NCBI RefSeq assembly: GCF_004357765.1
Contig: NZ_SMTE01000006.1
Location: forward strand, 278,911-342,910
Origin: Pseudomonas putida
GTDB lineage: Bacteria > Pseudomonadota > Gammaproteobacteria > Pseudomonadales > Pseudomonadaceae
Direction of reading: 5' to 3'
Length of the DNA: 64,000 bases
Within the stretch, counting starts at the first letter, position 1. Every line of letters begins with the position of its first letter. This document shows positions 39,421-48,330 of this stretch, one piece after another. The notes below the pieces were generated by a model that worked only from the letters and a program-made list of their open reading frames with translations, was not told the DNA's origin and searched no databases. The position numbers and the translations under genes are program-made.

Positions 39421-40557
39421 TCAAGGCAACGGTAAATCATCGCTGTACGGCTTTTGCAGGTCGCGTTCGTTGATCTCCCAGATCAGCAATTGCGCCGGCG
39501 TCTGCTTGAAGGCCTCGCTGCCGAAATAGTCCTTCGCCGCACCACTGAATTCGCCACCATCCTTGGCGAAGTTGCCCACACTGGCACCTACGCCTTGCTC
39601 GAGGAACGGCACGAAGTTGCTGTTGCGTGAGAACGAGGTGCCGATCAGCGCGATGTTCGGCAGTTGGCTGTCACCGAACAAATCATCCTCGCTGCCGGCT
39701 GTGGCGCTGGCTTGCACCTCGAAGCGCGACGCAGTCACGGTTTCGCCTGCAGGCTGCAAAGCCTCGGGTAACCAGTCCAGCCCGGCCAGGCGCACCAGGT
39801 CGCCTGGGCGTCGTGCGGCCGGCAGCAAGGTACGTACCGAGGTCTGCTCGGGGGTTGGGGCGATCCCCGTTGCCAGCACTGCGGTCGCCAGCTGTCGCGC
39901 GGCGGCTTGCGCGCCCTGCTCGCTCCAATGCGTGTCGGTGCGCAGGAAGGCTGCGCTACCCAGTGCCTGCAAGGCCGCGGTCGGGTCGACGGTGGTGATG
40001 CCTGCCTGCTGCAAGCGCGCGTTCCACTGCTGCAGGCGCCCCTCCAATGCAGGCGCACGGTACACGCCGCACAACTGATCAGTGGCAATCCGACTCTTGT
40101 CCGGTACCAGCAACACCAACAGGCGAATGTGGCGCGCCGCCAACCAGTCGCGCACGGCCACCACTTTGTCCGCCCGCGCCTCGGCGTTGGCCTGTGCATG
40201 GGGATGGATTCGGGTTTCATCGGCCAGGAACAGCCACCCTGGGCAGCCACTGCGCACGCGCGGGCCGGTGTCGCCCACAGTGAGCCAACTGAAGCCGCGC
40301 TCCAGGTCGGCGGCGCGTTGCGCCAGCGACACGTGCGACAGCTCGTGGGCGATATGATGGGTGATTTCGCCATCGCGCACGCCCTGCCAGCCCAGGTGCT
40401 CCGGCCATAGGTCGACCTTGCCGATGAAAATCGCCCACAAGCAGGCAACCAGCCCCACCAGCATGAAAGCGAACATGCACAGGCCCGCCAACGGGCTGAG
40501 CCGGATCATCATCGGGCTGGGTGGCACCGGCGCCAGGGAAGGATCTTTCTTCGACAT
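39421..40557 (-). CDS. wssI: WssI, AlgJ/AlgX-like SGNH acetyltransferase for cellulose
   Basis: 378 aa. One N-terminal membrane helix (about residues 22-46) anchors a periplasmic SGNH-like domain. The catalytic set of the AlgJ/AlgX family is visible: DTHW at 208-211 and the nucleophile block GTSFS at 306-310 (serine 308 or 310). Such proteins transfer acetyl groups received from an MBOAT partner (here WssH) to the exopolysaccharide. Last gene of the cellulose operon, nine bases after wssH. Confidence 0.87.
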   Translation of the reverse strand: MSKKDPSLAPVPPSPMMIRLSPLAGLCMFAFMLVGLVACLWAIFIGKVDLWPEHLGWQGVRDGEITHHIAHELSHVSLAQRAADLERGFSWLTVGDTGPRVRSGCPGWLFLADETRIHPHAQANAEARADKVVAVRDWLAARHIRLLVLLVPDKSRIATDQLCGVYRAPALEGRLQQWNARLQQAGITTVDPTAALQALGSAAFLRTDTHWSEQGAQAAARQLATAVLATGIAPTPEQTSVRTLLPAARRPGDLVRLAGLDWLPEALQPAGETVTASRFEVQASATAGSEDDLFGDSQLPNIALIGTSFSRNSNFVPFLEQGVGASVGNFAKDGGEFSGAAKDYFGSEAFKQTPAQLLIWEINERDLQKPYSDDLPLP

Positions 40558-40566
40558 GGGCGCCCC

Positions 40567-41982
40567 TTAGAACTGGAAGTAGAGAAACGGCACGGTTTCA
40601 CGGCTGGCGATCAGCGCGAACGACAGGGCGAAGCCCAGTACCGGCCACACCGCTCCCAGTACACGAAACACTCGGCGCTCGCCAAAGCGCTGCTCGGCGC
40701 GCCGTTGCCACAGTGGTAGCAACAGGCACAACGCGCCCAGGCCCGCCGCCAGACCATGCACTGGGCGCAAGGTGGCGGCCAGGGCATCGCCCAAGGCGAA
40801 GCCGTGCAGACCGAATTGGCCAGCGTACAGACTCAGTGCGGTGGCGAAGTCGGGAGCGCGGAACAGGGTCCAGGCCAGGCACACGAACAGCAGCGTCACG
40901 CTGTGTGCCAGCCATGCAGGCAAGTCGGGCAGGCCGGCACGGGTCCAGGCCCGGTCGATGCACAGGGCGATGCCATGGGCACAGCCCCACAGCAGGTAGT
41001 TCCAACTGTCGCCACCATGCCAAAGGCCGCCGATGGCCATGATCAGGAACAGATTGCGGTAAGTCTTCCACACCCCGTGGCGGTTGCCGCCCAAACCGAT
41101 GTACAGGTAGTCGCGCAGCCAGCTCGACAACGAGATGTGCCAGCGTCGCCAGAAGTCCTGGATGTTGCGCGCCCAATAGGGATGGTTGAAGTTCTCCGGG
41201 AAGTGGAAGCCGAGCATCAGGCCCAGGCCGATGGCCATGGCGCTGTAGCCGGCGAAGTCGAAGAACAGCTGCAGCGAATAGGCCAGGCAACCGATCCAGG
41301 CGTCGATGAACGACGGATGCGCCTGCGTGAAGGCGACGCCCACCAGCGGCGACAGGCTGTCGGCCACCAGCACCTTCATGCTCATGCCGATCATGAAGCG
41401 GCGTGCGCCCAGGGCGAAGTTCAGCGGGTTGAAATAGCGCTGGCGTAGCTCCTGGCGCACCCAGTCGTAGCGGATGATCGGCCCGGCGATGGAGTGGCCG
41501 AACATGGCCAGGTAGGTGGCGAAGTTGGCGAAATTATGCTCGACCGGCACCACCTTGCGATGCACATCGACCAGGTAGGAAATGACCTGCAGGACGATGA
41601 ACGAAAGCCCCGCCGGCAACGCCACCTTCTGCCACTCGAACGGCATCGCGCCATGGGCGCTTAGCAGCTCGTTGAAGCTGGCGGCGACGATGTTGGCGTA
41701 CTTGTACCAGCACAGCACCAGAGTGTTGACGACGATCAGCCCGGCCAGCCATCGCTTGCGCCGTGACGTCGTCTCGCCACTGCTCGCCACCAATAGCCCG
41801 CCCAACCAGCCACCGATCGTCAGCACGATGTGCAGCAAGAGGAAGGCCGGGCTCAGCCAGCCATAGAAGAACCAACTGCCCAGCAGCAGTACCAGGTTTC
41901 GCCCCGAAGGCCGCGCCAATGCATAGACCAGCATGAACGCAGGAAGAAACAGCAGCAGAAACTCGAGCGAGGCGAAGACCAT
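40567..41982 (-). CDS. wssH: WssH, MBOAT O-acyltransferase (AlgI-like)
   Basis: 471 aa polytopic inner-membrane protein. It has MBOAT family features: NFNHPYWARNIQDFWRRWHISLSSWLRDYLYIGLGGNRHG, and catalytic histidine H322 in IGGLWHGGDSWNYLLWG. AlgI-type proteins carry acetyl groups from a cytoplasmic donor across the membrane; WssI would then place them on cellulose. Between wssG and wssI in the same operon. Confidence 0.93.
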   Translation of the reverse strand: MVFASLEFLLLFLPAFMLVYALARPSGRNLVLLLGSWFFYGWLSPAFLLLHIVLTIGGWLGGLLVASSGETTSRRKRWLAGLIVVNTLVLCWYKYANIVAASFNELLSAHGAMPFEWQKVALPAGLSFIVLQVISYLVDVHRKVVPVEHNFANFATYLAMFGHSIAGPIIRYDWVRQELRQRYFNPLNFALGARRFMIGMSMKVLVADSLSPLVGVAFTQAHPSFIDAWIGCLAYSLQLFFDFAGYSAMAIGLGLMLGFHFPENFNHPYWARNIQDFWRRWHISLSSWLRDYLYIGLGGNRHGVWKTYRNLFLIMAIGGLWHGGDSWNYLLWGCAHGIALCIDRAWTRAGLPDLPAWLAHSVTLLFVCLAWTLFRAPDFATALSLYAGQFGLHGFALGDALAATLRPVHGLAAGLGALCLLLPLWQRRAEQRFGERRVFRVLGAVWPVLGFALSFALIASRETVPFLYFQF

Positions 41983-42013
41983 GGTTGTCCGTCAATAGGC
42001 GTGTTGGCGAGGT

Positions 42014-42673
42014 TCAGTTGGCCAGCGTGTCTTGCGCCTGATACAGGCGCGGCCCTTGGGCACCGGGGGCGAGCAACACGGTGTAGCGCTGGCCGGCAGC
42101 CAACTGGCCGAGGTCCAGCGCATCGCCACGCGGTGCACCACCGCACGTCAATTGCACTGCCAGTTTGAGCGGATTGATCGAGCGCCGCTGGGCAGTGCCG
42201 TCGGCCACATCCTTGAAGATGGCAACGTTGCCGGCCGCAGAACGCAGGCTCGGCTGGGTACAGTTAGCGTCGAGGCTGTAGAACGCCAGCGAGGCCTTCA
42301 GGGCATTGAAGTCGTCCGGCTGCTCGCGCACGGTGACCAGGCGCAGGGCGTTGCCGTCAGGCACGCCGACCACGGTGGCGAACTCGCCCGGCTGGACACT
42401 GACGTCGAGCGCCTGCTGCTGGCCAGCGAGGGCCAGGGTGCCCTTGATCGGCTTGCCGGCAGGCACGGTGAGGAAGTTCGAGGCTGCGCCCGGCGCCAGG
42501 TCAAGCCCAGCGCCGTTGGCCGCGCTCAGGTGCAGTTGCCCACTGCCGACGTTGAAGAAACGCAGAAAGGCCGCGTCTTCGCTGGGCCCGGTCGGGTACA
42601 GCGGAATCTCGGCCGCGTGGGCAATGCCCAGACTCAGTAATGCGGCCAGGCCGCCAGCGATACGACGCATCAT
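42014..42673 (-). CDS. wssG: WssG, AlgF-like periplasmic acetylation protein
   Basis: 219 aa with signal peptide (GGLAALLSLGIAHA, cleavage before AEIPLYPTG). The mature part resembles AlgF: PSEDAAFLRFFNVGSGQLHLSA near the start and a beta-rich domain. In alginate systems AlgF is needed for O-acetylation, probably as an adaptor. ATG 42673 is coupled to the wssF stop (ATGATG overlap) after AAGGGG. In-frame codons upstream to 42982 are shadow of wssF. Confidence 0.82.
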   Translation of the reverse strand: MMRRIAGGLAALLSLGIAHAAEIPLYPTGPSEDAAFLRFFNVGSGQLHLSAANGAGLDLAPGAASNFLTVPAGKPIKGTLALAGQQQALDVSVQPGEFATVVGVPDGNALRLVTVREQPDDFNALKASLAFYSLDANCTQPSLRSAAGNVAIFKDVADGTAQRRSINPLKLAVQLTCGGAPRGDALDLGQLAAGQRYTVLLAPGAQGPRLYQAQDTLAN

Positions 42674-43329
42674 TTGTTCCCCTTGAGACTGCCGGCTGGA
42701 AGCTTGTCGATGGCATCGACGATGGCGCCGGCCCAGGACTTGTAACCGGCGACGGTGAAGTGCTGGCCATCGGTGGTGATCCATTGGCCGGGTTTGGACA
42801 GGGTCAGCGAATCGATGTAGCTGCACGGCGCGACGTTGGCGGCGAGGAACTGCGACATCAGCTGGGTGCGCGGGTCGTTTTTCTTGTACATGCCGCCGAC
42901 CTTGCCCCAGGCCGGGCCGACCCAGACGCACTTGGTGCCGGTTTCGCTGATGGCCTTGGTCAGGCTGGTGACGCTCTGCCATGCCCAGGCCTTGGGGAAG
43001 GCCGGCTTGTCGTAACTGGCCATGGTGTCGCCGATCACCAGCACCACCACGTCGGGCTTGTGCTGGGCGATCAGTTCCTTGATAGGCGTGGTGGTGGCTT
43101 CACGGCCCTTGATCTGCAGCTTGCCGTTGTCCTGTTGCACGGCACCGCAGTCGACCTTCTTGGTCACCAGCCAGTCCGCCGCGCTGGCGCCGCAGGCGCC
43201 AATGGAATAGGCGTGGCCACCCTTGGCCACCACGGCAGCATTGAGGGGCTCGGTCAGGTGGTTGGCCAGGCTCATGTGGCTTTCGCCCAGCACCAGCAGG
43301 GACAGACCGGCAATCGCGGAAGCAGGCAT
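42670..43329 (-). CDS. wssF: WssF, SGNH/GDSL-type hydrolase-like protein
   Basis: 219 aa. Block I is GES (LLVLGESHMSLANHL, serine 17), block V is DGQHF (Asp and His) and block III lies in VVVLVIGDTM. These are SGNH-fold catalytic positions with Asp to Glu in the GDS motif. The ribosome binding site AGGAG sits before ATG 43329, and an in-frame TAG lies four codons upstream, so no longer N-terminus is possible and no signal peptide precedes block I. Placed as WssF by order between bcsC and the AlgF-like gene. Confidence 0.78.
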   Translation of the reverse strand: MPASAIAGLSLLVLGESHMSLANHLTEPLNAAVVAKGGHAYSIGACGASAADWLVTKKVDCGAVQQDNGKLQIKGREATTTPIKELIAQHKPDVVVLVIGDTMASYDKPAFPKAWAWQSVTSLTKAISETGTKCVWVGPAWGKVGGMYKKNDPRTQLMSQFLAANVAPCSYIDSLTLSKPGQWITTDGQHFTVAGYKSWAGAIVDAIDKLPAGSLKGNK

Positions 43330-43349
43330 GGTGATCTCCTAGAATCGGT

Positions 43350-46300
43350 TCAATTGGAATAGGGGGAACGGTAGGGGCTGACCGGCAGCGCCATCGGTCG
43401 GTACTGGTCCTCGAACATGTAACGCACGTACATGCCCCCGTTGAATTCGCGGTAGTCCTGGGCGTTGTTCAGGCCCATGTGGCCACCGAGGAAGAAGTTG
43501 CGCCCCAGCTGGTACTCGGCGGCGGCGGCGAGGTTGTAGCCGACACCGGTCTTGCTGTCGCTGGCGTATTCCCGCTGGGCAACATCGCGAGTGGGGAAGT
43601 AGCCGACGGCGTCCTGGTGGAAGGACTGCACGCCGACCGAGCCCTTGAGCGAGACGGTCAGCCGCTCGAAACGCCGGGCATAGCTGACCGGGACGCCCAG
43701 GGCGAAGAAGCTCTGCGGACTGAAGTAGCCGCCATGACCGTAGGTGTAGTACCCCAGGTTATCTTCATAACCCATGGCCATCAGGCTCAGGCCGGCGGTG
43801 AGCTGGGTGTCTTCGCTGTTCTGCAGGTACCAGTACATGCCGCTGCCCAGCTCGGCACGGGTGTTGTCTTCGACGTGATGCCCTTTGAGGCTGTGCATCG
43901 AGCCATACACGTAGGCGCCGAACTGGCGATCGTCGTAGCTCAGCTCCAGGCGGCCGCCATTGGCCGTGACGCCGCCCCACTTCAGGCCACTGCGCTTATC
44001 CTTGCTGCCGGCGAACGAAGTGACACTGTCAGTGACCGCCCGCCGCGATGCCGTGGCTTTCCAGTGCAAATCCGGATTGCCCGCCACCGGCCGCTCGACG
44101 GACACGCCGCCGACCAGGGTGCTGTAGAGGAAGCCCTGGGGCGTGGTGCCGATATCGGCCTTGACTCCGCTGGGTTGGTTTTCGAACGCCACAGCCACAC
44201 CTACGCCGGAGGCTTTCTGCGAGCCGACCGAGGCTGTGCCACCGCTGCCGAAGCGGGTGGCGGCTTCGCTGCTCGGACTGCCGGCATTGAGCGCGACCGG
44301 GGTCACGCGCAGCGCCACACGGCTGTCGCCAAGCGGCGCGCTGGCCTCCAACGGCGTCTGCACACTGCTCATGCGGCCCAGACCCGACTCGCTATCGTTA
44401 CCGCTGACCTCCAGGCCCTGAACGACATAGGCACTGCGCTCCTGCTGGATATCGCTCAGGTCCCGGGCGGCCTGACTCATGCCTGCTCGCGGGTCAGGCT
44501 TGCCGGACTGGGCCGTGGTCAGGAAGGGGTTGTTGGCGTCGCTGGCGCGGCTGGCCGGGGGCAGACGGGTCGGTTGCGCCGCGGCCAGGGTCGGCGCCAG
44601 CAACGCGTCCAAAGACTGCCCCGCGCGCGGCTGGTCGGCCCGGGCGAACGGATTGCTCGGCACGCCGACCGGCGCGGACGCCGCGTAGGTGCTGCTGTCC
44701 TGCTGGCGCTTTTCCTGATTGACCACCTTGCCGAGCAATGCAGCGGCTTCGCTGGTTCGGCCCTGGAAGCGGTAGATACGCGCCGCCACGGTCAGCACCT
44801 CGGGATCGTCGGGCGCCGCTTTCAACGCCTGCTCCAGGGCCTGGTTGGCGTAGCCGTCCTCGCGCAACTGCGCCGCGACATCGGCCGCCCCGACCAGCAA
44901 CCGGGCATCTTCAGGGTTGCGTTGTACCAGGGGCTGATACAGCTCGAAGGCCTTCTGGGTGTCGCCGTTGGCCGCATACATGCGCGCCAGCGCGGCGCCG
45001 GCCAAGGGATCCTGCGGACGTTGCGCCAGGGCTGGCGACAGGGTGTCGTAGGCCGCTGCCAGGTCGCCCTGCTCACGCAACTGATCGGCCTTGCGCACGC
45101 GGTAGAGGAACAGCAGATCGTCATACTGGCGGCGCTGCTCCGGGGTCAGTGACTGGCCCTGGAGATCGCGAAGGATGCCGGCGACCTCAGGCTCCTGGCC
45201 GGCCTGCAGCAGCACGCCGGCGTAACGCAGCAACAGGCCGGTGTCCGCTTGCGGACTGGCGGCCATCACCCCGCGCAGCAGGCCCAGGGCACGCTGCGGG
45301 TCCTTGGCGTCGGCGTAGGCCGAAGCTAGTTGCGCCTGGTGCTCGGGCACACCGCGGGACAGTGGCTCGAGGCGCGACAGGAATATCCGCGCTTCCTGGT
45401 AGCTGCCACGTTTGTTGAGACGCTCGACTTCCTGCAAGCGCTGACGGAACTCGACGTCACTCAGCAATTGGTTGACTTCTGCGCTGCGCGCCTCGGCCGG
45501 GATGCTCGACAACTGCTCGCGGGCCTTGCCCCACTCGCCCTGCTGCATCGAGAACAACGCCGAGGTATAGAGCGCGTCCGGATCGTTGGGTTGCGCACGC
45601 AGCAGCCCGTCCATCAGGCTGCGGGCTTCGGCGCCAGCGCCCATGCCTTGGTACAGCCGGGCCAGGCCGTAACGGGCCCAGGCATTGTTCGGGTCGTTGC
45701 GCAGGGCCTCTTCCAGCGCTGCTCGCTGGCTGGCCGTGTCGCCACGCTGCTCCGCCAGTTGCGCCTGTTGCAACGCCAGGTCGGCACGCATGCGAGCCAC
45801 GCCGCCCAGCTTGGCCTGTTCCTCGCCAGGCAGTTGCTGCACTTCACGCAGAGCTTGTTCCTGCTTGCCTTGCTGGACCAGCGCGCCGACCAGGCCGCGA
45901 CGGGCGTCGGCATTGCCAGGCTGCTGCGCCAGCACCTGGCGATAGAGCGACTCTGCGGCTGCCGGGTTGCTGTTGGCAGCGTACACATCGGCCAGCGCCT
46001 GCGCGGCTTCCGGCGACTGCGGGCGCATGCGCCGGGCCTGTTCGAGCTGGACCTGGGCATCGCCCAGACGGCCTTGTGCCTGACTCTGCCGAGCCTGTTG
46101 CAGCAACGACCAGTAGCGCACCTCGTCGAGCGCCTTCTGCCACGAACGTCCCCCGGCCTTCACCGCCCGGCCCAGCAATACTTCGGCATCCTCGAACCGG
46201 TTTTGCTGCTGACGCAGCACGCCGAGGCCGCCGAGGGCATCGGCGTCGTTCGGAGCGGCTTTCAGGCGCGCGGAAAACTCACGTTCGGCGCCTGCCTGGT

Positions 46301-47162
46301 CGCCTTGTTCGAGGGCCTTCAGGCCACGCTGGACCTGGGGGGAGCGCTGCCACCCGGCGCGACCCGCAGCGCCGTCGGATCGACCCTTGGCCAGTAGGGC
46401 ACGGATCTCTTCATCGTCGGGATGGCTGGCCAGGAAGGCCTCGAACAACGACCGTTGGCCCGCATTCGGCGCCCCCAGCCAGGTCAGGGCCAGACGCCAG
46501 GTCTCGTCGGCGTCACCGCCGATGTCCTCGCGCTTGGCCAGGCGCTCCAGGGCACGGATACCTTCCTCACGGGTGTCTTCGCGGCGCACCAGGTGCTTGG
46601 CGAAGAACAGCGACACGTAAGGGTCATCCGGCTGCTCCTGGCGCAGGCGCTCGAAACCCTGCCGGGCCTCGGGCCAGTGGCCGTCGAGGAATCCCAGGTT
46701 GTTGTAGAACTCGCGACCGACCCGGCCTTGGGCCGGCTGGTTGCCCAGTGCCTTGCGGTACAGCTCGTCGGCCTGATCGCGTTGGTCGTTGTCCACCGCC
46801 AGACGCGCCTGTTCCAGCAACTTGGCGTTGGTCGGATCGGCCAGACGGATATCCTGGGCCAACTGACGAGCCTGACGCGGCTGCGGGTTCAGGGCGCGCA
46901 GGCGGGCCAGGTATTGGTTGGCCGTGGCCAGTTGCTTGTCGCCAACGGCGATCAGACCCAGGCCATACAGCGCGTCGGGCTGCTGGGCATCGAGCAGGAG
47001 CAGCTTGTTCCACACCTCGGCGGCGCGCTTGGGTTTGTCCTGGGCCTGCCAGAACAGACCCTGGTCTACCAGCAGATGCTTGGGGTCGCTGTTCTCGGCC
47101 AAGGCGGCGCCGTGTATCAGGACGGCCAGCAGACCCAGGGTCAGGGGGCTTTTGCGGAACAT
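43350..47162 (-). CDS. bcsC: BcsC/WssE, cellulose export outer-membrane TPR porin
   Basis: 1270 aa. Signal peptide (LTLGLLAVLIHGAALA, then ENSDP), followed by a long periplasmic run of TPR repeats (about residues 30-830, e.g. DADALGGLGVLRQQQNRFEDAEVLLGRAVKAG). The BcsC C-terminal outer-membrane beta-barrel (about 930-1270) ends YMFEDQYRPMALPVSPY. It guides the glucan from the inner-membrane synthase out of the cell. The start overlaps the bcsZ end by 22 bases. Confidence 0.95.
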   Translation of the reverse strand: MFRKSPLTLGLLAVLIHGAALAENSDPKHLLVDQGLFWQAQDKPKRAAEVWNKLLLLDAQQPDALYGLGLIAVGDKQLATANQYLARLRALNPQPRQARQLAQDIRLADPTNAKLLEQARLAVDNDQRDQADELYRKALGNQPAQGRVGREFYNNLGFLDGHWPEARQGFERLRQEQPDDPYVSLFFAKHLVRREDTREEGIRALERLAKREDIGGDADETWRLALTWLGAPNAGQRSLFEAFLASHPDDEEIRALLAKGRSDGAAGRAGWQRSPQVQRGLKALEQGDQAGAEREFSARLKAAPNDADALGGLGVLRQQQNRFEDAEVLLGRAVKAGGRSWQKALDEVRYWSLLQQARQSQAQGRLGDAQVQLEQARRMRPQSPEAAQALADVYAANSNPAAAESLYRQVLAQQPGNADARRGLVGALVQQGKQEQALREVQQLPGEEQAKLGGVARMRADLALQQAQLAEQRGDTASQRAALEEALRNDPNNAWARYGLARLYQGMGAGAEARSLMDGLLRAQPNDPDALYTSALFSMQQGEWGKAREQLSSIPAEARSAEVNQLLSDVEFRQRLQEVERLNKRGSYQEARIFLSRLEPLSRGVPEHQAQLASAYADAKDPQRALGLLRGVMAASPQADTGLLLRYAGVLLQAGQEPEVAGILRDLQGQSLTPEQRRQYDDLLFLYRVRKADQLREQGDLAAAYDTLSPALAQRPQDPLAGAALARMYAANGDTQKAFELYQPLVQRNPEDARLLVGAADVAAQLREDGYANQALEQALKAAPDDPEVLTVAARIYRFQGRTSEAAALLGKVVNQEKRQQDSSTYAASAPVGVPSNPFARADQPRAGQSLDALLAPTLAAAQPTRLPPASRASDANNPFLTTAQSGKPDPRAGMSQAARDLSDIQQERSAYVVQGLEVSGNDSESGLGRMSSVQTPLEASAPLGDSRVALRVTPVALNAGSPSSEAATRFGSGGTASVGSQKASGVGVAVAFENQPSGVKADIGTTPQGFLYSTLVGGVSVERPVAGNPDLHWKATASRRAVTDSVTSFAGSKDKRSGLKWGGVTANGGRLELSYDDRQFGAYVYGSMHSLKGHHVEDNTRAELGSGMYWYLQNSEDTQLTAGLSLMAMGYEDNLGYYTYGHGGYFSPQSFFALGVPVSYARRFERLTVSLKGSVGVQSFHQDAVGYFPTRDVAQREYASDSKTGVGYNLAAAAEYQLGRNFFLGGHMGLNNAQDYREFNGGMYVRYMFEDQYRPMALPVSPYRSPYSN

Positions 47163-48328
47163 TCGGACTCCCAGAAGGGCTTCAATTGGCCGTTGGCGGC
47201 GAAGCGATAGCGGTGCTCGCTCCAGCCGAGGCCGAACAGGCTGAGCATGTAGTCGTAGTAAATCGAAGGCAGCTTGGGATCACGCGGACCTTGCAGGGCA
47301 GTTTCGAGCGCCTGGCGGGCGCGGCGCGCCTGCAGGTCGGCGAGCCAGGGTTGCTTGTTGGCCTGGAAGTACGGCACCAGGGCTGCGGAGAACCCGAACG
47401 GAGCGCTGCCTTCGCCATGGCCGCTGGCAAGCGCGACCTTCTCCGGCGGCACGCCGCTGACGGCGGTCAACCGGGCCATGCCCTGCAAGGCTGCCAGCAC
47501 CGGCGCGGCCTGTGGATCGGCCGGGTCGGTCATGCCGGCCCACAGGTAAACGCGGATCGCATCGTAGCTGCCAAGATCGCCGGACGTCGCATCACGCACG
47601 AACAAACCCGCCTTGGCCGAGGTCGCCCGGTAGCCGACCCAATCGGCGGCCAAACCTTGACCGCCGCCCTCTCGCAAGAGCCTGACGCTGCTCTGCAGTA
47701 CGCCCTTCCACGGCCCTTGGCCATCGAAGGCGGCCATCCGGCGCAACAGCGGCAGGGGCACATAGCTCGGGTTCAGGCGCCACAGGTGATCGGCCTGGGC
47801 AAAGCCGACCGGCCCCGGCAGCAAGGTCGGGCCGAGGCCCGGCAGTTCGGCCACTTCCTGCGCCTTGACCTGGCCCAACAGGGCCTGTGCATCGGCGCGA
47901 TAGGCCGGCACCTGCCACAGGCGATCGGCCTCGATCAGTGCGTAGGCGAACCAAAGATCGGCATCGGACGCCGAGTTGCGGTCCTGGATCTGCCAGTTGC
48001 CGTCACTGCCCTGCCCCCACAACCAGCCAGGCAGCATGGCGCCGGGTTGATTGCCTGCAAGGTTCTCACGGCTCCAGCGCCAGATCTGCTGGAAGCGCGC
48101 ACGGTCATTGGCCACCAGCGCGAAGAACAAGGCGTAGGCCTGCCCCTCGGAGGTGCTGTGATTGGCCTTGAGGCTGGACTCCAATACGCGGCCGTCGGCC
48201 TGCACCCAGCGTTCGGCGAAAGCCGTCCACATCGGCCAGGCGACCTTGCAGGCCGGCTCGGCCGCCTGGGCGGACAACCCGGCGCACAGCGCCAGGGCCA
48301 GTAACGCACGTGACAGTAGACGGACCAT
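47141..48328 (-). CDS. bcsZ: BcsZ/WssD, periplasmic endo-1,4-beta-glucanase (GH8)
   Basis: 395 aa with signal peptide (LSRALLALALCAGLSAQA, then AEPAC). GH8 catalytic features are present: acid glutamate in STSEGQAYALFFAL and the aspartate in NSASDADLWFAYALIEA. BcsZ trims cellulose in the periplasm and is needed for normal export. ATG 48328 lies two bases after the bcsB end; upstream in-frame codons to 48451 are inside bcsB. Confidence 0.94.
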   Translation of the reverse strand: MVRLLSRALLALALCAGLSAQAAEPACKVAWPMWTAFAERWVQADGRVLESSLKANHSTSEGQAYALFFALVANDRARFQQIWRWSRENLAGNQPGAMLPGWLWGQGSDGNWQIQDRNSASDADLWFAYALIEADRLWQVPAYRADAQALLGQVKAQEVAELPGLGPTLLPGPVGFAQADHLWRLNPSYVPLPLLRRMAAFDGQGPWKGVLQSSVRLLREGGGQGLAADWVGYRATSAKAGLFVRDATSGDLGSYDAIRVYLWAGMTDPADPQAAPVLAALQGMARLTAVSGVPPEKVALASGHGEGSAPFGFSAALVPYFQANKQPWLADLQARRARQALETALQGPRDPKLPSIYYDYMLSLFGLGWSEHRYRFAANGQLKPFWESECSAKAP

Positions 48329-48330
48329 GC

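Noticed and set aside
46076-48304. 742-codon plus-strand open frame opposite bcsC and bcsZ
   Set aside because: Antisense shadow of two clear cellulose genes; composition is Arg/Pro/Gly-rich with no domain.
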